20,541 nt of DNA, from the NCBI GenBank assembly GCA_947504795.1, contig CANNJG010000013.1, positions 1-20,541 on the forward strand. Reading direction: 5' to 3'. Every line of letters begins with the position of its first letter. Positions within the stretch are counted from its first letter, which is position 1. The DNA is from Legionellaceae bacterium (GTDB taxonomy: Bacteria; Pseudomonadota; Gammaproteobacteria; Legionellales; Legionellaceae). Under the pieces are notes generated by a model. It was not told the origin of the DNA. It made no database searches and saw only the letters and a list, made by a program, of their open reading frames with translations. This document shows positions 15,114 to 20,541 of the stretch, one piece after another. A program made the translations under genes and the position numbers.

Positions 15114-16848
15114 AATCTGTCTGATGTGACTGAACTTGATAAAATTGCGCATAATGCCCACCTTGACGCAGCAACGTTTCATGTGTTCCTGATTCCACTA
15201 AGCGCCCTTGATGAAGGACCACAATACAATCCGCATGCTGTATCGTTGACAATCGATGCGCAATGACTAAGGTAGTACGCGCCCGCATGACATTCTCCAA
15301 CGCAGCCTGAATATAACGCTCCGACTCATTGTCCAAAGCAGACGTCGCCTCGTCTAAAATCAAAATAGGCGCATCTTTCAAAATTGCGCGCGCGATCGCC
15401 AAGCGCTGGCGTTGTCCGCCTGAGAGCAGTACCCCATCTTCGCCGACACGGGTGTTGTACCCTTGTGGAAATGCTTGGATAAATTCATCAGCGTAAGCTA
15501 ATTGTGCAGCGTGTACAATCTGTTCATGCGATACATTAAAACAGCCGTAAGCAATGTTGGCTGCGATACTGTCATTGAATAACGTGACCTGTTGGCTGAC
15601 AACCGCCATGACTTCACGTAACGACACCAAAGACAACGTGTTGATAGCGACCCCATTGAGCAGAATACATCCCGAATTCACGTCATAAAATCTGGGTAAT
15701 AAACTAGCTATCGTTGATTTGCCAGAGCCCGAATGACCCACCAACGCAATGGTCTTTCCAGCGGGCACATCGAAGCTAACCTCTCGTAATACCGGCTCTC
15801 CCTGTCGATAGGCAAAGGTTACGTGCTCAAAACGAATCGCGCAAGGCCCATCCACAACCAGGGTTTGTCCTGTATCGGGCTCAGCAGGGCTATCCAATAA
15901 TTCAAATACCGACTCCGCCCCTGCCAACCCGCGTTGGATAGTTGCATTCAACGTGGTTAGGGTTTTCATGGGTTTAATCAATTGCAGCATTGCAGCAATA
16001 ATGGTTAAAAAAGAACCTGCTGTATAGGCAATTACTGTCGCCAAATGAATCGCCACTAAAATAATCATGGCGATACCAAGCGCGATAATGATCTGCACCA
16101 TAGAGACGTTAATCGCTTTACTCATCGCAACTTTCATATCTTGGACGCGAGACAACTCTGTTGCTTGATGAAACTTATCGGTTTCGTAGGTTTGTCCTGC
16201 AAAAATCCGCACGACACGATAACCATCGATCACTTCTGAAGCAATATCCGTGACTTTCCCCATCGATTGTTGAATTTTGTGACTAATACGACGGATGCGC
16301 TTGTTGGTGATATTCACCACAAATCCAATAAACGGAATGGTTATTAAAAACAAAGCAGACAGTTGCCAACAAACAACCATCATCACCGTTAACAACCCAA
16401 TCACCAGGCAGGTATTCTGAACAAAATCCGTCAGCGCATCCGCGCTTACCTGCGCGACTTGTTCGACATCATACAAAATCTTTGACAATAATTGTCCAGA
16501 AGACAGTTCATCGTACTTATCTGCAGGCAACCGTAAGACATGCTGAAAAACGCGCTGCCGCAAGACATTCACCACCGAACGTGCCACCCAAGTCATACTG
16601 TACCCACTCACCGCCGACGCGACACCTCGACACGCAATTCCAAGCAGCAAAATCAGCGGGATCTTGGTGACAAAGGTCATATCAGGATGAATAAAGCCCT
16701 TATCTAGAAACGGCCTCAGGAGGTAGGTCAGACCCGCATCTATGCTTGTATAGAGAATGTTCGCTAGCAAGCCCAGAACTAAGATGCCCCAAAATGGCTT
16801 CACATAAGTCAATAAGCGCCGGTACAATACAGAAATAGAAGACGTCAT
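15091..16848 (-). CDS. msbA: Lipid A export ATP-binding/permease protein MsbA
   Basis: The 585-residue protein is a half-transporter of the usual MsbA length that flips the lipid A core across the inner membrane as a homodimer. The N-terminal half (about 1-310) has six membrane helices. The C-terminal nucleotide-binding domain has Walker A GHSGSGKST (371-379), the Q-loop at Q419, signature LSGGQ (475-479), Walker B ILILDE (495-500) and the H-loop H531. Direct coupling to lpxK distinguishes it from other ABC exporters, since msbA-lpxK is a conserved gammaproteobacterial pair. The ATG at 16848 has only a weak AGG close by. The last 15 residues or so (SHQTDYVVDTVV) are overlapped by the lpxK start. 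Confidence 0.95.
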   Translation of the reverse strand: MTSSISVLYRRLLTYVKPFWGILVLGLLANILYTSIDAGLTYLLRPFLDKGFIHPDMTFVTKIPLILLLGIACRGVASAVSGYSMTWVARSVVNVLRQRVFQHVLRLPADKYDELSSGQLLSKILYDVEQVAQVSADALTDFVQNTCLVIGLLTVMMVVCWQLSALFLITIPFIGFVVNITNKRIRRISHKIQQSMGKVTDIASEVIDGYRVVRIFAGQTYETDKFHQATELSRVQDMKVAMSKAINVSMVQIIIALGIAMIILVAIHLATVIAYTAGSFLTIIAAMLQLIKPMKTLTTLNATIQRGLAGAESVFELLDSPAEPDTGQTLVVDGPCAIRFEHVTFAYRQGEPVLREVSFDVPAGKTIALVGHSGSGKSTIASLLPRFYDVNSGCILLNGVAINTLSLVSLREVMAVVSQQVTLFNDSIAANIAYGCFNVSHEQIVHAAQLAYADEFIQAFPQGYNTRVGEDGVLLSGGQRQRLAIARAILKDAPILILDEATSALDNESERYIQAALENVMRARTTLVIAHRLSTIQHADCIVVLHQGRLVESGTHETLLRQGGHYAQFYQVQSHQTDYVVDTVV

Positions 16849-16877
16849 AGCCTGTCGAATCGTTTAGAAAGGAACCT

Positions 16878-16906
16878 ATTCTACTCTTGATCAAACAAGA
16901 TGACCA
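16878..16906 (-). promoter_or_regulatory. Candidate sigma70 promoter for msbA-lpxK
   Basis: On the minus strand TGGTCA (16901-16906, four of six), a 17-base spacer, then TAGAAT (16878-16883, five of six) end 29 bases upstream of the msbA ATG. The spacer contains the palindrome TTGATCAA. Confidence 0.5.
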
Positions 16907-16930
16907 TACTGGAAAGTATTAAATTTAAAC

Positions 16931-17000
16931 AACGCCGATACCGGATCCGCCTAGGCGGCAACCCATTGTTGACCGGGCAGGATTATGCGCCTCCCTTGCG
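16931..17000. other. GC-rich potentially structured segment in the msbA/nucleotidase divergent region
   Basis: This 70-base segment is about 63% GC, clearly above its surroundings. It contains the perfect 12-base palindrome CCGCCTAGGCGG (16947-16958), a GCCG/CGGC pair around it (16934-16937 with 16956-16959), CAAC/GTTG around CCATT, and GGGCAGG/CCTCCC. It lies between the two divergent promoters and does not overlap either of them. No tRNA T-loop, known riboswitch or open frame is recognisable. It may be a small RNA, a repeat unit or a decayed gene. Confidence 0.3.
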
Positions 17001-17023
17001 ACCATAAATTCAGATACTAACAA

Positions 17024-17052
17024 TCGACGTTTTTCATAACTCCTGTTAGAAT
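17024..17052 (+). promoter_or_regulatory. Sigma70 promoter with extended -10 for the nucleotidase operon
   Basis: TCGACG (17024-17029, four of six), a 17-base spacer and TAGAAT (17047-17052, five of six) are present. TGT lies just before the -10 box, which makes it an extended -10. The ATG follows 25 bases later, preceded by AGGA. Confidence 0.6.
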
Positions 17053-17077
17053 CGTATGATTTGTTAGGAATGAGTGG

Positions 17078-18451
17078 ATGGAACATACTGTTTTTGTTAA
17101 TCGCACGATTAACCTGAAGCGCATCAAGTATATCGGCTTAGACATGGATCATACGCTGATTCGTTACCATACCAAACGTTTTGAAACCTTGGTGTACCAA
17201 TTTGTCATCGACTATCTAATCGAACATAAGCAATACCCTGAGGATATTCGACAATTTGAATTTCATTTTGAATCAGCGATCCGTGGTTCCGTTGTGGACA
17301 GTAAAAATGGCAACATTCTCAAGTTAAATCGCTTTGGTGCTATTCGTAAAAGTTATCATGGAACGCAGTTAATTCAATACGAAGAACAAAAGCAAATTTA
17401 CCGAAGTACGTATGTGGATTTGAATGATACGAACTATATTGCCATCGACACATCATTTTCGATTGCATTTTGCGTTTTGTTTGGACAAATTATTGGATTC
17501 AAAGATAAGCACCCTGGGGCCCTGGCGAGTTATGAAGCCATTGCCGCCGACATCTTGTATTCGGTCGATCAGGTACATGCCAATGGACGCTTAAAACACT
17601 ATATTGGTCAACATCTTGAAGACTATGTTATTCAAGATCAACGAGTTGTCGACGGGCTAAGGCGCTATCAAGTGCATGGAAAAAAAATATTTATTGCCAC
17701 CAACTCCGACTATACTTACACCCGATTATTACTCGATTACGCGATCACTCCATTTTTAAACCCGGGGGAACATTGGCAAAGCCTTTTTGAGTATGTGATT
17801 ACCTTATCAAATAAACCACGATTTTTTTATGATAATCGACAGTTTCTTAAGGTAGATCCTGCTAATGGGCGTATGTCTAACCTCGAAGGTAAAATCAAAC
17901 CGGGGATCTACCAGGGAGGTAATGCCAAACAATTTACCGATGATCTCGCATTAAACGGAGATGAAATTCTCTACATAGGCGATCACATTTATGGCGATAT
18001 CTTGCGCTTGAAAAAAGACTGTAACTGGCGTACTGCTTTGGTGGTGGAAGAATTAAAAGCTGAAATTAGGGCCCAAGTTAAAGCGTTACCGGTCGACCAA
18101 GCAATACAAAATCGCATGCTCGTCAAAGAAGAGCTCGAACATACTTACGCAGCATTACAAGCAAACACCGTTTTAAACCAAACCCCAGAAGAAGAAGCCT
18201 CACGCCATGCCTTACATCAGAAAATTTTAGAGGTGGATCAAGAAGTCGCTGCCCTGCTTGAAAAAGAAAATACGTTTTTTAATCCTATTTGGGGGCGTAT
18301 CTTTCGCGCCGGAGCAGAAGAAAGTTATTTTGCCTACCAAGTAGAACGTTATGCCTGTATTTATATGGAACAACTGGCTGACTTGCTCGAACAATCACCC
18401 CTCACTTATTTTCGTGCTCATAGGAGAATGCTGCCGCATGATCACCTCTAA
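17078..18451 (+). CDS. HAD-IG family cytosolic purine 5'-nucleotidase
   Basis: The 457-residue protein belongs to the HAD superfamily IG 5'-nucleotidases, related to vertebrate cytosolic 5'-nucleotidase II and to the Legionella IMP/GMP-specific enzyme. It hydrolyses purine nucleoside monophosphates, most likely IMP and GMP. Motif I is LDMDHTLIRY, with nucleophile D22 and acid/base D24. Motif II is FIATNSDYTY (205-214). Motif IV is YIGDHIYGDIL with D302 and D307. A long helical C-terminal extension follows (about 325-457). AGGA at 17066-17069 lies eight bases before the ATG. There is no signal peptide. It is first in a three-gene operon: its last 14 bases contain the start of the ABC ATPase gene. 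Substrate preference is inferred from the family. Confidence 0.9.
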   Translation: MEHTVFVNRTINLKRIKYIGLDMDHTLIRYHTKRFETLVYQFVIDYLIEHKQYPEDIRQFEFHFESAIRGSVVDSKNGNILKLNRFGAIRKSYHGTQLIQYEEQKQIYRSTYVDLNDTNYIAIDTSFSIAFCVLFGQIIGFKDKHPGALASYEAIAADILYSVDQVHANGRLKHYIGQHLEDYVIQDQRVVDGLRRYQVHGKKIFIATNSDYTYTRLLLDYAITPFLNPGEHWQSLFEYVITLSNKPRFFYDNRQFLKVDPANGRMSNLEGKIKPGIYQGGNAKQFTDDLALNGDEILYIGDHIYGDILRLKKDCNWRTALVVEELKAEIRAQVKALPVDQAIQNRMLVKEELEHTYAALQANTVLNQTPEEEASRHALHQKILEVDQEVAALLEKENTFFNPIWGRIFRAGAEESYFAYQVERYACIYMEQLADLLEQSPLTYFRAHRRMLPHDHL

Positions 18452-19385
18452 TGCCCCACCCTCAACCACCCAGCTTGCGTTAGACATTACGCAATTACGT
18501 AAAACGTATCGTTCTGGCGTGGAGGCTTTGAAAGGCATCAATTTAGCAGTCTATCCTGGTGATTTTTTTGCCTTACTGGGCGTCAATGGCGCCGGGAAAT
18601 CCACAACGATTGGTTTAATCAGTTCATTATTAACCAAAACATCCGGACGCATTATCATTAACGGATATAATTTAGACAGTGATGCCATGCATGCTAAAAA
18701 ATCCTTAGGACTAGTCCCCCAAGAATACAATTTAAATATTTTTGAGAATTGTGAACAAATATTACTAAATCAAGCGGGCTATTATGGGGTGCCTCGCGCT
18801 CAAGCTGCAAAAAAAGCAGTCGTACTCCTCAAACAACTGGGTTTATGGGAGAAACGTCACCAGATTGTGCGCTTTTTGTCAGGGGGGATGAAGCGCCGCT
18901 TGATGATCGCTCGCGCTTTAGTGCATGAACCGAAACTGCTGATTTTAGATGAACCGTCCGCCGGAGTTGATATAGAAATTCGACGTTCGATATGGGCGTT
19001 CTTAAAACAAATCAACGCAGACGGCACAACGATTATTTTAACCACACATTACTTAGAAGAAGCCGAGCAGCTATGTAACCAAGTTGCCATTATTGATCGA
19101 GGCCTCATTATTGAAAATAGTTCGATCAAACAAATCCTCCAGTCCTTGCATCATCAAACGTATGTCTTTGATACTTTGGATCCTATTTTAGAACTTCCCA
19201 AGCACGCGCTTTTTCAAATGACGATCCTCGATCGCACCCAGTTTGAAATTCGCGTCGATAATGAGTCTCTCCTAAACGATGTGTTTACATTCCTGGATCA
19301 ACACAGCATTCGAATCCATAGCATGCGCAATAAAACCAATCGATTAGAAGAATTATTTTTAGATAGGATTCAGCATGACAACTAA
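18438..19385 (+). CDS. ABC exporter ATP-binding protein (YadG-type)
   Basis: The ATG at 18438 gives 315 residues. The frame extends upstream to 18351, but that part overlaps the nucleotidase in another frame and has no ABC similarity. AGGAG at 18422-18426 lies eleven bases before the start. The nucleotide-binding domain is complete: Walker A GVNGAGKST (48-56), Q-loop Q95, signature LSGGM (147-151), Walker B LLILDEP (167-173) and H-loop H204. A C-terminal domain of about 95 residues follows, as in DrrA/CcmA/YadG-like ATPases. It pairs with the ABC-2 permease downstream, which it overlaps by 11 bases, to form an exporter of unknown substrate. LSGGM instead of LSGGQ is common in this subfamily. 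Confidence 0.92.
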   Translation: MITSNAPPSTTQLALDITQLRKTYRSGVEALKGINLAVYPGDFFALLGVNGAGKSTTIGLISSLLTKTSGRIIINGYNLDSDAMHAKKSLGLVPQEYNLNIFENCEQILLNQAGYYGVPRAQAAKKAVVLLKQLGLWEKRHQIVRFLSGGMKRRLMIARALVHEPKLLILDEPSAGVDIEIRRSIWAFLKQINADGTTIILTTHYLEEAEQLCNQVAIIDRGLIIENSSIKQILQSLHHQTYVFDTLDPILELPKHALFQMTILDRTQFEIRVDNESLLNDVFTFLDQHSIRIHSMRNKTNRLEELFLDRIQHDN

Positions 19386-20148
19386 AATACAATGGATTGC
19401 TTTGTACACCATGGTACGCTACGAATTAGTGCGGATGTTTCGCATCCCTATTCAGGCATTTTTACCTGCAGTTATCATTAATTTGCTTTATTTTTCAATT
19501 TTCGGAACCGTGATGGGCCCGCGTATTGGTTTAATCGACGGGGTCCAATATAGCTTATTTATTACACCCGGTTTGGTGATGATTGCCGTGATCACCAATT
19601 CCTACAGTAATACATCGTCGTCGCTGTTTAGTATGCGCTTTCAACGTTCTATTGAAGAAATTTTAGTCAGCCCCATCAACCCAGCGCTCATTTTGTTGGG
19701 ATACACGCTGGGTGGCATCACCCGCGGGGTCACCACCGCCACCCTAGTTCTACTCGTATCCACTTTGTTTATTACATTTGATCTGGAACACCTCCCCTTT
19801 ACTTACTTAATTATTATTCTCATCTCAAGCATATTCTCACTCGCAGGATTTACCAACGGGATGCTAGCCAAAACCTTTGATGATGTCATGCTAGTCCCCA
19901 CCTTTATTTTATCGCCGCTGACGTATTTGGGCGGGGTTTTCTACTCAATTGATATGTTGCCTCCGTTATGGCACAAAATTGTTTTGTTGAATCCAATTTT
20001 TTATATGGTCGACTTGCTGCGATACAGTATGACTCACTACCAGAATCGCCAATGGGGAGTATCCATGGCGATTCTGTGCTTCCTGATCCTGGGCTTAATC
20101 AGTTTGAATTTTGCTTTACTCAAACGAGGGGTTGGGATCCGTGATTAA
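19375..20148 (+). CDS. ABC-2 type exporter permease (YadH-type)
   Basis: This 257-residue integral membrane protein has six hydrophobic segments and the ABC-2 family layout. A short N-terminal cytoplasmic stretch is followed by the first helix near PAVIINLLYFSIFG, then the conserved EEILVSPI coupling-helix region (about 94-101), and LSPLTYLGGVFYSIDMLPP with NPIFYMVDLLRYSM near the C-terminus, the signature of the YadH/NodJ-like group. AGGA seven bases before the ATG supports the start, which lies inside the ATPase gene. It would dimerise and work with the upstream ATPase. The substrate is unknown; related exporters move glycolipids, polysaccharides or drugs. The gene ends 13 bases before the converging next gene, with no clear terminator. 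Confidence 0.92.
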   Translation: MTTKIQWIALYTMVRYELVRMFRIPIQAFLPAVIINLLYFSIFGTVMGPRIGLIDGVQYSLFITPGLVMIAVITNSYSNTSSSLFSMRFQRSIEEILVSPINPALILLGYTLGGITRGVTTATLVLLVSTLFITFDLEHLPFTYLIIILISSIFSLAGFTNGMLAKTFDDVMLVPTFILSPLTYLGGVFYSIDMLPPLWHKIVLLNPIFYMVDLLRYSMTHYQNRQWGVSMAILCFLILGLISLNFALLKRGVGIRD

Positions 20149-20161
20149 AATCGACTCCATA

Positions 20162-20541
20162 CTACGCAGGTGAAACGGTTGGAACGGGCACAAAAGATGC
20201 GGTCCATGTGTTTTTCATTGCTTGCCATAAATCTGGCAATGCAGACAAGAATGCATCGATAAAGTCTTTTTCCGTCCCTTTGTTTAAACCATAAATACAG
20301 CGATTGAACTCGGCGGCGCGCTGCTTCAAAGCCACCTGTTCAAGTGCAGGGCGAGGCACATGGGCTTTTGATACCAGTGCGGCGTCATTGCTTTTACTAA
20401 AAAATCTAAAAGAGTTATAGGACGTAGCTAACAAACCGAGAAAATGAGCTTGAATATCATCAGCAAGGAAATGTTTTGTTTGAGTCTCATCTAAAATAGT
20501 CAGTTGATCCATCATGCGTTGTATTGCTTCACATTCTACCA
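20162..20541 (-). CDS. C-terminal part of an unrecognised protein, running off the right edge
   Basis: The frame is open from the stop at 20162 to the window edge. An ATG at 20515 would give 117 residues, but the codons before it (VECEAIQR) continue a plausible amphipathic helix, and no good ribosome-binding site precedes the ATG. The gene therefore probably starts outside the window. The visible part is soluble and mostly helical, with leucine/alanine-rich segments such as HFLADDIQAHFLGLLA and DFIDAFLSALPDLWQAM, and a short Pro/Val tail (FVPVPTVSPA). There is no membrane segment and no recognisable catalytic motif. It converges on the ABC permease gene. Function unknown. Confidence 0.55.
   Translation of the reverse strand, partial: VECEAIQRMMDQLTILDETQTKHFLADDIQAHFLGLLATSYNSFRFFSKSNDAALVSKAHVPRPALEQVALKQRAAEFNRCIYGLNKGTEKDFIDAFLSALPDLWQAMKNTWTASFVPVPTVSPA

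Noticed and set aside
18351..18437. 29-residue N-terminal extension of the ABC ATPase.
   Set aside because: It overlaps nucleotidase coding sequence and lacks ABC similarity; the ATG at 18438 has AGGAG upstream and starts right before the domain.
1..20541. tRNA, rRNA, CRISPR array, toxin-antitoxin pair, restriction or phage-defence genes.
   Set aside because: I looked across intergenic regions and frames on both strands and saw no supporting sequence for any of them; the genes present are metabolic, envelope and transport genes plus a few unknowns.

Overview
The window is a gene-dense, ordinary-looking stretch of a gammaproteobacterial chromosome, about 43-46% GC by eye. The gene families suggest a Legionella/Coxiella-like lineage (Legionellales). 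The main grounds are a HAD-IG cytosolic 5'-nucleotidase, a DUF2845/BamE-like secreted repeat protein, a prpB-prpC-prpD set without acnD/prpF, an msbA-lpxK pair, and short lineage-type secreted or membrane proteins of unknown function. This placement is inferred from family recall, not from a search.

Layout from left to right. (1) 1-557: the C-terminal PD-(D/E)XK nuclease end of a RecB/AddA-type helicase-nuclease that starts outside the window, overlapping a small four-helix membrane protein with an internal duplication. (2) 916-5194, minus strand: a tight operon prpB-prpC-prpD-ppsR. It encodes the methylcitrate-cycle enzymes that turn propionyl-CoA plus oxaloacetate into pyruvate plus succinate. 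The last gene, coupled by an ATGA overlap, encodes the kinase/phosphorylase that switches PEP synthase on and off. (3) 5371-6249, plus strand: a secreted two-repeat DUF2845/BamE-like protein and a small cytosolic protein. (4) 6379-12207, minus strand: a complete tripartite heavy-metal RND efflux pump, in the order adaptor, inner-membrane pump, outer-membrane lipoprotein. (5) 12424-13050, plus strand: an unrecognised membrane protein behind a strong extended -10 promoter. (6) 13181-16848, minus strand: msbA-lpxK plus a secreted unknown that starts inside lpxK at a GTG codon. This is a lipid A export and biosynthesis operon. (7) 17078-20148, plus strand: a HAD-IG purine 5'-nucleotidase, then an ABC exporter ATPase and permease (YadG/YadH type), each overlapping the next. 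(8) 20162 to the right edge, minus strand: the C-terminal part of an unrecognised protein.

Transcription units are compact: consecutive genes overlap or lie within a few bases of each other, and several ribosome-binding sites sit inside the upstream gene. No intergenic stretch exceeds about 230 bases. Divergent promoter regions lie at 5222-5370, 12208-12423 and 16849-17077. Convergent ends lie at 905-915, 6250-6378, 13051-13180 and 20149-20161. I saw no tRNA, rRNA, CRISPR array, complete insertion sequence or prophage gene. The only mobile-element hint is a short sequence near 6265 resembling an IS3/IS150-type terminal repeat.

I did not find a convincing new multi-gene system. The observations most worth a second look are ppsR coupled to the methylcitrate operon, the secreted protein embedded in the lipid A operon, the nucleotidase coupled to an ABC exporter, the duplicated small proteins, and a GC-rich structured island near 16931-17000.
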